A stretch of 64,000 nt of DNA, from the NCBI RefSeq assembly GCF_022539665.2, contig NC_081335.1, positions 7,006,001 through 7,070,000 on the forward strand, given 5' to 3'. The stretch comes from Daphnia carinata (taxonomy: Eukaryota; Arthropoda; Branchiopoda; Diplostraca; Daphniidae). The notes beneath the pieces are model-generated. The model searched no databases, was not told where the DNA came from, and worked only from the letters and a program-made list of their open reading frames with translations. Positions within the stretch are counted from its first letter, which is position 1; every line of letters starts with the position of its first letter. This document shows positions 1 through 11,097 of this stretch, one piece after another. The position numbers and the translations under genes are program-made.

Positions 1-199
1 AATAATTAGTACACGAACGGACCATTTGGTTTCATTTTTTCGTTAAATATGTGTTTTAACTTGGCTTGGTGTCATTTTAACCACTTTTCGGAGGACTTTT
101 ACCAATTTCAGGGAGCCTCCCTTAAATTTTTTAGGTGATATTTCCACCTATCTGGCAGAGTCCGACTTAGGTGCAAATTTCACCGAAATTCGAGGCTTT

Positions 200-1510
200 T
201 TTCTAACAGTGAGGGTTACAAAACTAATGTCAAACAAAACATCTCAATAACACTTACAGCACTTGGTGTACGTAGAGGGATATCCCATGTTGATGATGTA
301 GCAGGCTGAGACCTGAAACTGAGAAAACCAAAAAACAATCAACATTATTATTTGCCAAAATGAGTTTCACCAAACTTACCAGTATCAAATGCCTGTTCTT
401 GAGCAACAACACCTACGCCATGGTTGTCCTTTGTAACGGCAGAGAATCATACTAGATGACAATAAAATATGAATTGGTTTTCGTAACGATGTCATTTATA
501 CAACTTACCTTGATCTATTTCACTTGCATCAGCATTATCATTTTCCCCTAGAAAAGTGATTGCATTGCTACTAATATACCTGCTTGAATCTATTGTAAAA
601 TTTTTGAAAAAAATGTATTACACTAACTAGTGTACATGCCGCTAATATCACCGATTATGGAAAGGATAGTAACCTTGAAGCTGTTGGAAAAATGATCGCC
701 GTCATCACTTGAGTTTCCTAGAAAAGATAAATTATTGGTCCATTAGTTTAAAACTATAGTAACAGAGAAAACTTTGTTTATTTTACCCTGAGTTACTGCG
801 TCAGACTTATTTAACCTGGCTATAAGATTTTCATTAGGTGTTCCATTACTTGACAGTTTGCAAATTCAAAATCTAATTAGGAATCCCTTTTTTAAAAAAT
901 TTTAACGTCGCGCACAGTTGTATGTTAGTTATTATCAACAAAATTTAGGTAAATTTCACTCTCTCCCAGCCATTTGAAGGCCATTTTTTTCAAGTAACAT
1001 ATTGTCTTCCTCCCTGCTTGTGTCGTTAAGCGGCGGAAATACAAGCACTTGTTTGTTGTTTGATCGCGATGTCTTTGAAATAGACAACCAATTTTAATTC
1101 ACATGTGTTCGCCTGATTTTCGGCATATACGACATTTTTCCATGCCTTGTGAACATTAATGGAATTTTTCCCCAAGCACCAAAATTTTTAAGCGTTACCA
1201 CGTTACAATGAATACAAGAATAGTTTTTTTTTCCCTTTTTTCATCTTGTATTTGTACGTCTTTATCTTACATAAAATTTTTACAGCATATGGTAATAATC
1301 GGGAATGACATATTAACTGTTGCTATTATATTGAAATATGATATTGTTCCTGACGTGTATTATTATCTGCTTTGCAGGATAATTAAATACTTTAAGCATA
1401 TAAGCCAATTTTTGTCGCCTTAAAAAGCAGTATGTTGTACTTAAAGAAACTTTTCCATACTTTAAATAGGCGAGAAAGGTACGCAATTTAGTTTCAGTAG
1501 GGCAATTCAA
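200..1510 (-). repeat. Family X repeat, copy 1: exon-bearing transposon relic
   Basis: This stretch matches 38.0-42.05 kb at about the same spacing, so it is one copy of a dispersed element. On the minus strand both copies keep short open exon-like blocks bounded by AG and GT: about 720-640, 545-505, 452-380 (FSAVTKDNHGVGVVAQEQ) and 312-258 (TWDIPLRTPSA). The matching blocks in copy 2 read in the same frame. Copy 1 has lost one clear start of the reading frame: a TGA sits at the beginning of the 452-380 block. Introns would be 60-90 bp. The protein is not recognised; it could be the transposase or accessory protein of the element, or a captured gene. Copy 1 lacks the terminal inverted repeats seen in copy 2. 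At 350-372 it provides an empty site for the 38435-41002 insertion. Confidence 0.5.
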
Positions 1511-1688
1511 AAAGTAGCTATCCTTTTACCTATAGATTTGGTTGAGTGATCAATGCGTCAAATAGAGTATAAGCTCGTAATACACTCATTTGCTAACGCA
1601 CAAGTTGAAATGGTTTATGTAGGGCTAATTGGAAAGGTCGATACTGTAGAAAAACAAGAGTGGTAACACATGAAGCTATAGCTGGGTT

Positions 1689-1904
1689 TCAATGTTGGGA
1701 AACATTTAATAATAATAAAAACTTAGCATTTTTAACTGGAGATCCATCAAAACAAAGAACTTTTGGCTTCGTTCCACACATTAGAGTAGCATTAAATTTG
1801 ATAAGAGCATCCTCTAATAAATTCATACCTTGTTGTTTAAAATGTATTTGGGTACCTTCCAATAGTTGTGCCATCCGAGAACTCTTACACTGCAACTTTT
1901 GCAC
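1689..1904 (-). pseudogene. Unrecognised coding-like remnant
   Basis: This 71-codon minus-strand frame has a protein-like composition (for example LLEDALIKFNATLMCGTKPK and KVLCFDGSPVKNAKFLLLLN). It has no recognisable family and no convincing splice context. It overlaps the first unit of a local tandem duplication. It may be one exon of a decayed gene. Confidence is low because nothing beyond the open frame supports it. Confidence 0.2.
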
Positions 1905-2064
1905 AATACAAAAGCAACGTTAGCTCTATTTTCGCGCTCTATTTCTCTATTTTCATTCATACCTTGTTATTTAAAATGTATTTGGGTACCTTCCAATAGT
2001 TGTGCCATCCGAGAACTCTTACACTGCAACTTTTGCACAATACAAAAGCAACGTTAGCTCTATT
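1824..2064. repeat. 134-bp-period tandem duplication (two units)
   Basis: About 105 bp starting CATACCTTGTT at 1824 is repeated almost exactly from 1958, ending at TAGCTCTATT at about 1930 and 2064. The two units differ at only one or two bases, so the duplication is recent. No function is apparent. Confidence 0.85.
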
Positions 2065-2369
2065 CTATTAGCTCTATTTCTCTATTTTCGCACAAAACAG
2101 AGACTCCCAAGTCGCTGTTGGGTGCTACATCTATCATCCATTCATTCGACACAATCATGAATAGTTATTCTCTATGCGTTTAGGGTTATTTATTGGCTAC
2201 TTTAGTGACAATATATTTTTTTTTACCCACTCAATCATTCCTGTCCCTTAACGTATAATTGTTAGTTCACTAAATAATAATATTCATTTATGTTAGTATT
2301 GATCTTCAGTGACATTGACAATAGTATTTTTCGTTCTTACCTTCCCCATTTGTGGGAAATCACCAACAT

Positions 2370-2592
2370 TACACTACACTTGCCACCTTCGATAATTTTT
2401 TTATTCGTTTCAAAGGATAGAAGAAGGTAAAAAATGATGTATCCAAAAAGTATAAACTCAAAGGCTGCAGAAACAGAAAACATGCCAAGTCAGTAAGCTA
2501 GATAAATTTTTATATTAAGTGAGCGGCTCTACCGGAACGCTTTCTAACTAAAAAAACATTTACAAAACCAATGAAAATCATTATTGTCAACT
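2370..2592. repeat. CACTG-family element, left part, split by BEL insertion
   Basis: The reverse complement of 2500-2592 aligns with 55441-55545 (shared blocks include AGTTGAC, ATGATTTTCATTG and the GCTCACTTAATAT region). The sequence resumes after the BEL element at 7220 with the block CTCGAAAATCGTCGGAA. The BEL element therefore landed inside a copy of this family. A diverged direct copy of 2370-2530 lies at about 7930-8066. No complete termini are visible for this copy. Confidence 0.65.
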
Positions 2593-2966
2593 TGTTACAA
2601 ACTAAACAAGTCTGTATCGTATAAACGAAGTGACGAAAGTGAAAACGAAAACGAATGGCGAACTAGTCACAAAAATGACTGTATTAAACTTAGCAAAAAA
2701 TGAGACAGCGTGGGAAAAATGGCGACCCGACAAGTAGCACGGTCGAAAAAGAACTGAGCGTCCTTACACGTCATTAATTATAGCGTGTATCCGAAAAACA
2801 AATGAATTATGAATTGCGACACAATAGGCCGCTAAATTAAAGAAAGGGAAGGGTAAAGGGTTGGCGCGCGAAGCCCGATCTTGGTTGCCATGGCAACTCG
2901 AGAACAGGACGGGAAAATTGCGGACGCGCGAAGCCCGATCCGGGTTGCCATAGCAACTCGGTAACA
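2593..2966 (-). repeat. BEL 3' LTR
   Basis: This LTR is the copy downstream of pol on the minus strand. It starts and ends with the TGTTAC/GTAACA inverted hexamer. It contains two copies of a GCGCGAAGCCCGATC block about 60 bp apart, each followed by GTTGCCAT(G/A)GCAACTCG, which could be transcription factor sites or stem-loops. Confidence 0.95.
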
Positions 2967-2990
2967 CAGCCGGCCCTGCTGCGGCAAATC

Positions 2991-5900
2991 TTAAGCAGCA
3001 TTGAAGGCTTCGACGCGGCACAGCATCGTGACCGGGCGAATGTAGGTTTTGCCGAACTTCAGATGATAAGAAAATAAGTAATAAGATGATAAGGAATAAC
3101 TTCAGCGCTGATCGGGACATGTTTGAGGCGGCCACTGACACGAATAATTCCGCCACTGTCCTGGTAAACGGCAAGCTTCGGTAATCGGGATTCAAGATGG
3201 GTCGTTTTCCCCTTCTTCAGCCGATGTAAGCCTTCGGAAAAGGGAACGCGTTGCGAGATGCGGCTCAACAAGAGACGATCGGACTTAAATTCGTCCGGAC
3301 TTTGCTGCCGGCCCGTTTTCAGCTGCCCGATCGGTTTGGATGGAGGGTCTGCACGGCTGCCGTCTGGATTTATCTCTCGCTCGGCCTGTCTTCGATTAAC
3401 GAGGATACACCTGTTGGCGATAAATCTCCCAATCCAGGCGACAAAAATGTTGTAGCGGCGATGATTGGCGTGGATCCAGCGAAGTATTATCATTCCTTTA
3501 AGGCGGGCAGCGGCGTCGTCGATAAGTCGGACCTTGTTGGGCTTACTGGGATGCTGAACCGGGGGAAACGGGAGGTACCAAATCTTGGAATCGGGACCGG
3601 TGGAGATAACTTTTGTAGCGTGGCCGTTGCGGAAGACTTCCTGTATTTGTTCTAAGACTGCCTGGCGCAGATCGCTGTTCGAACGCAGTCTTCTCTCCGA
3701 AGCGAAAAACTTCCGTCGGGCAAACTCCTTGTTGTCCGGCAGCTTAGGGCAGTCGGGGCGAACGGGTAAACCGACTTCGTAACGAACTCCAGTATGGCGA
3801 GTGGTCGATTCCAGTTGGTCCATGGCGCAGTGGTCAAGCGCGGACATAAAGGTTTCGGGGTCCTCACGAACGGGCAGCGATTGGGTCCTTCTAAATCGCT
3901 CAACGGACTCCTCCAGCAGCTCGATCGAATCCAATTTGACGTAATTTACGCTCGCTGCTTCAGCAGCGGGCGCCGAAAAGGTTTTACCTACGATGCACCA
4001 ACCGAACGGGGTGCGAACTGCATTAGGTCCTTGGACTCCAGCTGGCGGGCGACGGACTTCGATATTCCGGTGGGCGTCCTGGACGTCCATGCCAATCAGG
4101 ACTTTAACTTCTGTGGCATCATGAGCGGGAAAAGCAAGGCCTTGGAGATACTCGAACGAAGCAGCCGCGTTTTCCATTCTTCGATGCCCAACGTTAAGAT
4201 GGGGTACCACGAAGGCGTCGGAAACCGGACAGCTTTCTTCTCCATCCAGCGATGAGACTGTAAAATCCACTAAACGAGTGTCGACGATTGGATCTTTCCC
4301 GTGGAAAGTCCCAAAACGAATTTTGCGCGGCCGGCCCGTTAGACCGAGTGCCTGAGCCGCGTCTTCACGCAATAAAGTAGCTTGGCTACCGGTGTCCAGT
4401 AGAGCGAAGACGTCGAGGGTTCTATCACCAGCACGAAGACGGACTGGAACAACGGCCAAACGGACGTTTGAAGCTGAACGGGTGGCAATGGCGAAAGTCT
4501 GCGGACCTGGAACGACGCTCGAATCTTCGTTCGGAGGTGGAAAACGGTGGTGTCCACTCCTCTCAGGGAAAACTCTTTCCGCACCATGCAGCAACGAGTG
4601 ATGGCGAGCACGGCATCCGGACGATTCACAGGCCGGCTTCGAACGACAGTCGGCACTTCGATGTTTTCCTCCGAGGCAGTTGAAACATACACCTTTTTCC
4701 TTCGCCAACAACGCTCGATCGTTCGGCGACTTCCGTCGAAATTCCGCACAGCTGCTTAAGCGATGAGCCTCACCGCAGCTCGGACACTCGATGTCAGTTT
4801 CTCTAGTTGCCTGGGTAGACAAAACGGTCGGAGATGGACGGACGGGTGGTGGCTTTGGAAATGAAAGCTTGGGAGAAGGGTATCTCTCGAGTTTAGGATG
4901 GTCAAAGTTGGCACGCTTTCCACGGATCTCGATCCTGGGCGCTAGTTCGACAGACGCAAAGGTGATCCTCTCTTCTTCGACAACCTCCTCCAGAAACCGA
5001 TCGAGATCGCCAAGATCTACAACTCTTGGCAAACGTTTTCGCACATAGCGGGCCCAGCGATGGCGAAAAAGAGGTGGCAGCTTTTGAACTGCTTGTTCTA
5101 AGTTGGCAGCACTCTTTAAATCATGCTTCAGCCCTCCCTGCTCCAATATTACGACTGCTCCATGTAGCTGATCGGAAAACAGCTCCAGCGCCTGACGATC
5201 ACCTGGTTTGACGATAGGGAGGCTCAAAAGATCGTGAATTTGGCAGCGGGCCATCTGCTCACTCGAACCGTAGTGTTTCTTCAGGTAGGAAAGAACAGCC
5301 GGGTAACCTCGAGGCGCTCTCAAAAGCGGAGAGATGCGGCGCAGAACATTAGGGCCTACCCACTCGGTTAGAATGGCTAAGCGCTGGGCGTCATTTGGAA
5401 TGACATCATGGACGAGAGCCTGGAAGCGCGAGGAAAAGAGAAGCCAGTCACGCGGATCTCCGTCGAAAGGGGTTTTACACATAAACGGAGCCGATCCTCC
5501 AAACATCCATGGAACAATGGTGTTTGCTGGTACAGCCGCTGGTTCCTTCTCCAGGTTATCGATCCAGCTGTCCACTTTTAGGACGGCCGACCGCGATTCA
5601 GGGACCTTCTTGGAGCGAGTCTTTAGCTTCGACGACGGCATAGGGCAAAATTCCTCGTCGGATTCGCTGAGGGAGCTCAAACAGATCGGCGAAGACGAAC
5701 GAATGGATCTTTTCGACAACTCCTCACTCATACGAAGCCGGGCAATTTCTTCCTCGATTTTTCGTTCCTGTCGTCTGGCTGAGACGAGCTCTTTCTCCTC
5801 CTGAAGTTTGCGAGCCAGCTCGCTGAGGCGTCGATCTTCGCCCTTCTCCTCTTCTCTCCTCTTCCGGATCAACTCGAGCTCGAGTTCGGCGGCACGCCGT

Positions 5901-6229
5901 TCTCGCGTCAGGGTCGAAAGAGGGGAATTCCCTGACAAATAAGATGAAATGCTACCAGCAAGGGAAGGTCTTGAGTTTACCGAGGGCGATCGATTACCCT
6001 CGGCTTGACGGCGAGTAGGATGTTCTTGGACGAAAAGTTCCCCGGGCCGGGAAATAGTTTCTTCACGAGGCTTCAGCAAGGATCCGGAAGGGACATCCAT
6101 CGGAGTAGATTGAGGTGGACGTGTCGGATCAGTCATATCACGGCGGACATGGACTCTCGAGTGTTTTTGCTGCATGCGATGACGGTCCATCAGGTTGCCC
6201 AGTACGACGTAGTACTTCGAACTCCTCAT
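2991..6229 (-). pseudogene. BEL gag-pol with large internal deletions
   Basis: The main frame (6229-3059, 1056 codons) encodes a gag coiled-coil-like charged region (RELELIRKRREEEKGEDRR area), then the Pao gag core, CCHC-type knuckles (CFNCLGGKHRSADC and a second Cys/His cluster) and an aspartic protease with the FALLDTGSQATLL active-site motif. The N-terminal part of reverse transcriptase follows (KPNKVRLIDDAAARLKGM). The frame then jumps directly to the region just before integrase (GGIIRVSGRLK). The catalytic RT motif, RNase H and the integrase core are gone. A further deletion junction near 3060 leads to the last codons of pol in another frame, ending in a TAA at 2993-2991. This copy cannot make a working polymerase or integrase. 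Confidence 0.9.
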
Positions 6230-6584
6230 GTGCAGCTAGAAAATCATGGCGTAGATTTTCCAGCCAGGCATCGTCAGTGATACCCAATTTGGCGCAGTAG
6301 CGATGATGATAATACATGGACTGTTCGTAGTGGGTGTCAGCCTTCTTGATGAGATCAGCGGTGTAACTGCTGGCTCCAGTCTCCCCAATCACCTTCTTCA
6401 CCAGATTCAAGTTGCGAGTGAAGTTTCTTCGATGATGGGAACGTTTGTTGACCAAAGCGGAGGGATCCAAACGACCGGTAGAATTAGAGGCACACGAACG
6501 AGTCGGCGAGGTAGCACGAACAGCCTCTTCTGGGACGCCGGCAATGAGGTCAGCTTCCCCATCAATGCCCTTTCTAGTCGCCAT
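6138..6584 (-). pseudogene. BEL gag N-terminal segment in an offset frame
   Basis: The ATG at 6584 (MATRKGIDGEAD) opens a gag-like N-terminus that continues to a TGA at about 6138. The downstream gag frame overlaps it between 6229 and 6138 in a different register. Either a frameshift mutation separates them or the element uses a programmed shift. Overlapping gag frames are not the rule in BEL elements, so mutation is more likely. Confidence 0.6.
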
Positions 6585-6824
6585 GTTGTCTCCAACACGT
6601 GGTGGGAAGCTTCGAGAAACTCGACGAAGATTTAAAAAAAAAGAAAAACGGGGGACACGATTGCACGCAATGAAACCTTTTCTCAAATCCGGGAACTCCG
6701 ACCGTTACCCCTCCTGGGCTGGCGGTTGATTCAGAGTCGGGATGTCTAGAGACAAAAGCACATGCGAGCACAAAACGAAAAAGCGACGAAACGAATGCTA
6801 CTAAAGGTTACCAGGGTCGATTAT

Positions 6825-6842
6825 TCCCGGGTTTCGGCACCA
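6825..6842 (-). other. BEL primer-binding site, tRNA-Phe type
   Basis: Eighteen bases, read TCCCGGGTTTCGGCACCA on the plus strand, equal the 3' end of metazoan tRNA-Phe including CCA. They start 3 bp inside the 5' LTR, as expected for minus-strand priming. The tRNA identity is from memory of the tRNA-Phe acceptor stem. Confidence 0.8.
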
Positions 6843-6845
6843 CTT

Positions 6846-7219
6846 TGTTACAAACTAAACAAGTCTGTATCGTATAAACGAAGTGACGAAAGTGAAAACG
6901 AAAACGAATGGCGAACTAGTCACAAAAATGACTGTATTAAACTTAGCAAAAAATGAGACAGCGTGGGAAAAATGGCGACCCGACAAGTAGCACGGTCGAA
7001 AAAGAACTGAGCGTCCTTACACGTCATTAATTATAGCGTGTATCCGAAAAACAAATGAATTATGAATTGCGACACAATAGGCCGCTAAATTAAAGAAAGG
7101 GAAGGGTAAAGGGTTGGCGCGCGAAGCCCGATCTTGGTTGCCATGGCAACTCGAGAACAGGACGGGAAAATTGCGGACGCGCGAAGCCCGATCCGGGTTG
7201 CCATAGCAACTCGGTAACA
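6846..7219 (-). repeat. BEL 5' LTR
   Basis: This LTR is identical by eye to 2593-2966. It precedes the primer site and gag on the minus strand and would carry the promoter. Confidence 0.95.
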
Positions 7220-8240
7220 CAACTGATTTTCGGACACAAAAAAAAATACGAAAACTTATTTTTGTCAATTCCGACGATTTTCGAGATTTTTTTTTTTTTA
7301 CAAAAAAACACTTTTAACCAGAGATTACCTTTGTGAATAAGCAAACTTCGCACAATGTACATTACGTTCCAAAAAAATCCGACTACCCCCCGTAAAAAAA
7401 ATGCCCCCTATCAACGTATAGCTAAGTTACTTAGTAGTTTAGGGGGGTTATGTTAGAATATGGGAAAATGCGGAAAAAATGCGGTAGACGTTACCATGGA
7501 TACGAGACATGAATTAGCTCGTGTCCTTACATCGCTAAGGGGTTACACAAATTGCCGTTAGGCAAAACCAAAAATTTTTACTATTCTACTACAAATTGTA
7601 TTTGCACTAGGCTACGGGAGACAGACTTCGGGATGGGAAGTCTCGTCTCCATGGTAACTAATTTAATGAATCATGGCATACGCGCCTTTTTCAAAATCTT
7701 TGTTCTTATGCGTTAAATTAGTATAAAAATGGGGGTTGGATTATAGAACTGACACAGTTCATTAGTTATTCATCAGTTCATTAACTGTTGTGGAAAGAAG
7801 GCCTGTGGTATCGTTAGGCCTAGCCGGGTATTCAATAATTCAAATTTCCAGAAAATTAATTGTTTTGCGCTATTTTTGCGAAACATTTATATGAACTGAT
7901 CAGTTTTATAATAATACACTACACTGGCCTATTTCGGGAATTTTGTTACGCGTTTCATGGAATAGAAGAATGCCAGGTATAGCATATCTAAAAAGTATGA
8001 ACTCAAAGACTAAAATCAAAGGAAATATGCCACAATGGTAAGCTAGGTACGTTCTAATATTAAATCCTCTGTTAGTTTTAGTTAGCGGTTTTCGTACAGA
8101 AAAATAGTCTGAAAGCGGTGGACAAGGGATGCATGATTTAACAGACGAAAACAGACGGTACGTTTAGGAAACGGAAATCGCCGTTTTTTTCCGACGATTT
8201 TTGGTTTCTTTGCCGAAAATCATTGTAAAGTACCGTCGAA
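7220..8240. repeat. CACTG-family fragments flanking the BEL insertion
   Basis: 7220-7400 completes the element split by BEL; its complement keeps the CAAAGGTAATCTCTGG block found at 38.5 and 55.35 kb. 8067-8170 is an end of another copy: CTCTGTTAGTTTTAGTTAG corresponds to the CACTGTTAGTTTTAGTTAA terminus at 41002, followed by the same GCGGTTTTCGTAC region and a run rich in CCGACGATTTT. Between them, 7440-7900 shows no gene. Confidence 0.55.
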
Positions 8241-8458
8241 AAATTGAACATAATTTTTATTTGCGCAAAAAATGTTTTCTTATCCTCAATTAGTATAGAA
8301 AAAAATAAAAGACGAGAAAATTTATACGGATACAGCTGTGTTTATTATGCGATGACAATCAATCAAAAACGACCAAAATCACGACCAGTGAAGCACAACG
8401 CAACTTGGTGGGGGAATCAAAAAGTTAATCTTTTTCGCGTAAAGGCAAACCAAGCAAT

Positions 8459-8956
8459 TCAGTTTGAATGAATGGGCAATGAATGGGGGGGGGGTGCTTT
8501 ACACCAACTTAAATACATGATGTAATAAACACATAGAAAGAGAACAAATACCTCTATACTCGAATTTGATGTTTGGGTGAAGGCCTGTTTGTCTACCACA
8601 ATAGTATAACATTTTCCAATATTTAGGATAACAGGAGTTAGTCTGGAAACCGGTAGTTTTCTGAGAAATGAGCTCATATGCAAACAATCCTGTAAATTAT
8701 GTTAGATTATTCAAGTGAGATATGTTATAGGATTATTTTGTTCAAAGCAATACCTCTTGCCCATCAAATATGGATCGTTGTACTCTGCTGATTTTTTTCT
8801 GCCTGGAATAAACACAGCAAATCCAGCGAAGCAAAGATTGGCTGTCTAATTTAAAAATGAAAATATTTTTTGTGAGTTAATAAATTTTCCATTTCTCACC
8901 TATCATAACCTGTTCTTCAGCAGCCTCTCGTACCCAAGTGTTCCTCTTAGTGGGAG
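8459..8956 (-). pseudogene. Three-exon gene remnant of unknown function
   Basis: Three minus-strand blocks join in frame through good splice sites. 8956-8900 ends ATAG|GTGAG. 8845-8754 runs from AG|ACAGCC to CAAGAG|GTATTG. 8689-8459 starts at ACAG|GATTG. The joined product contains TWVREAAEEQVMID, SLLRWICCVYSRQ and QEDCLHMSSFLRKLPV and ends at a stop at 8459. Phase is kept at both junctions, which is unlikely by chance. No domain is recognised. It lies just outside the end of CACTA copy II, and the 5' part is missing, so it is probably a fragment of a host gene or of a transposon gene. Confidence 0.35.
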
Positions 8957-9075
8957 CTGTAGTTAAGATAAGAGTTACACGACATGGCAATTGACAATAA
9001 ATAAAATTAACTTACAAGAATATAGATGTAAATCCTGGAATAATACTTTGGAACAGCTAGGTATTGTGGTGCTTA

Positions 9076-9240
9076 CACTCTCAATTTGTGATTTCTACTT
9101 TTTCACTGCTTTTGGCTACCATTTGGTAGCGAAATGAAACATGCTACCAAATGGTAGTATGGTACCATTTGGTAGCGAAATGAAACATGCTACCAAATGG
9201 TAGTACTTGCTACCATTTGGTAGGAAAGTCGTCGATTTTT
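9076..9240 (-). repeat. CACTA II terminal and subterminal repeats
   Basis: The CACTCTCAATTTG terminus is followed by at least five copies of the palindromic box CTACCATTTGGTAG or close variants, alternating with GCGAAATGAAACATG. Subterminal repeats of this kind are known transposase-binding sites in CACTA elements; the binding role here is inferred. Confidence 0.8.
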
Positions 9241-9659
9241 ATACAATAGAGAAAAGGTAGAGAAAAGTAAATCCTTTACCAATACGTCTACCATTCAAAA
9301 ATTTCGGATTGGTAGACCATACTACCAAGGAAAATACACTACTATTTCCCTTCTATTTTACTACCTTTTCCCTACTTTTTGCCCTACTATTTTACTACCT
9401 TTTTAAATTTTAATATACGCGCGAAAACAATTTTCGTTGGAATGAAGCAATACTGCTTACTGTTTATTGAAAAAATACAAACAAAAGCAAGCAAAATTTC
9501 CCGCTTGCACTGGGAAACATGTAACATAGCGAAAGGTATGCATTTATTGATATTGACAATATTGAGAAAATATGATTCCGAATTTCGGTCCATACTTCAA
9601 AATAATCGTCTCTTGAAAGCGCCCTGCTTTCGGGAATGCCAGTGGTTAATCACGGAAAA

Positions 9660-10690
9660 TCTAAGATGCTATGTATGTATTAAAAAGGGTATTAGAAAAG
9701 GCATAAATGCAGTGTGTAGGTACCAAATTTTTGCAAACTCAGGTATCTGTAGTAGTGGTCCATTGTCCTACTGAAATTTGATGCTGTCTGTAGTTATATG
9801 TAGATGCCAAATGCTCTTGAACTGTGGTTTCATTAGAACTCTGTTCGGGCAAATGTATCTACATCCATGCAATCTAAAAAGGAGAACCAAATAAGTTTGA
9901 ATGATGAATGAAATAGTGAATGTTACAACAAAAAAATTACCTTGAATTTATGTTCATCGAAAGCGGGGTCTCTGTCACCATTAAACTCATTGACAGGCCT
10001 GCGATTGGTCTTTTTAGCCGGGAAGCAGCAGTCTTGGTTTTCCTTAATGTTTTTTCCCTTGCCACGTCGGACTTTGACCGCATAGTTTTCAGACGAATGT
10101 CGATGAAACCGTTAGTTAATTTTGGATTAAAAGAAAGAGAGTGAAGATTAAAATTAGTGAGTATAGTTAGTCAGGCTAGAGCCGTCAGAACAAGGAACAG
10201 CCAAACATGGAAAAGCTTTAACAATTGCCTTTGCAAGTTCTTCTTTGAGGCTACTCGGTGGATATAAATCTTTTTTCCCAGAAAGCATGCACATATGGCT
10301 CACCAGTATTCGTACCAACGTTTTTCGTTCATCTACTTCTAAATACGCTTCGTCGCGATCCATAAATGATTTAACAGTTTTTTTACCTTCTGACGACTCC
10401 TTCAAAATTGAAATAACTGGAAATGTATCCTGAAACCAAACAAGAAAAAAAAATGCATTACATCTTATTTTTGCTAAGAAGTGTGTTTGGCTATGTATAC
10501 ATCAGACTTGGTGACAATGCTTTCATTTACGTGAGTTACGTCGTCAATTCCTTGAAGTTCGTTTACGGTGTCATTTGCAGCAATACTTGAATCGAATTGA
10601 TGGTTAGCAAACATGATTCTAAATCAATTGCATTAAGCACCGAAACATCAATGGGGCACGGAGCACAAGTCCCATAATTAGACGCCATGC
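9660..10690 (-). pseudogene. SAMD3-like accessory protein of CACTA II, degraded
   Basis: Blocks match the copy I gene. 10690-10600 (MASNYGTCAPCPIDVSVLNA), fused to the VNELQGIDDVTH segment. 10430-10154 (YLEVDERKTLVRILVSHMCM then KEELAKAIVKAFPCLAVPCS), broken by stops just after SLTNYTH. 10100-9945, with the GDRDPAF coding tail. About 9890-9770, with the STYNYRQHQISVGQW homologue. The SAM domain itself is missing. It is non-functional as it stands. Confidence 0.75.
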
Positions 10691-11097
10691 AGAAAAGAAG
10701 AAGAAAACGCACCTACAACGGCCAAAGAACCAAAGTTAATTTAAAAAAACAAAAAGAAACAACTCTACCTTTAATGTGACTATTGATGAAAATATCTCAA
10801 TAAAATAGAAAAATGTATCTACCTTTGAATTGTGAGAAAAAATCCGTTTCCCTCACAAAAAAACGTGAACTTGCACGATCACCCCAAAAAACCAGTAGGT
10901 TGTTGGTCACTAAATGGTAAATCACATTAAATAATCACGGAACGAAAAGAACCCACAATCGATACCACAATCAACAACCATGCAAATAAAAAAACGCACA
11001 CGCTTGTAGTTCCAAAATGTTGAACACATCGAACAATTGCTAAGGTACAAATACTGAGTCACGAACGACATTCGACCTTCGAAAAACTTAAAGACTA

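Larger units (their letters stand above)
2593..7219 (-). mobile_element. BEL/Pao LTR retrotransposon, internally deleted, with 5-bp TSD
   Basis: Two 374-bp direct LTRs (2593-2966 and 6846-7219) begin TGTTAC and end GTAACA and are identical by eye. The target duplication CAACT occupies 2588-2592 and 7220-7224. The coding strand is minus. At about 4.6 kb the element is much shorter than usual autonomous BEL elements, because most of reverse transcriptase, RNase H and integrase is missing. Identical LTRs imply a recent insertion. Such a deletion derivative would need proteins from a complete relative to move; that is inferred from the family. Confidence 0.95.

Noticed and set aside
1208-1510. 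Overlapping 65-71-codon ORFs
   Set aside because: AT-rich open frames in the family X tail with hydrophobic, unconserved products.
3251-6300. Several plus-strand ORFs of 60-156 codons
   Set aside because: They are antisense to the BEL gag-pol frame, which has clear domain motifs on the minus strand.
8480-8495. G homopolymer, and similar runs near 55.58 kb
   Set aside because: Simple low-complexity runs; no quadruplex-like spacing beyond the run itself.
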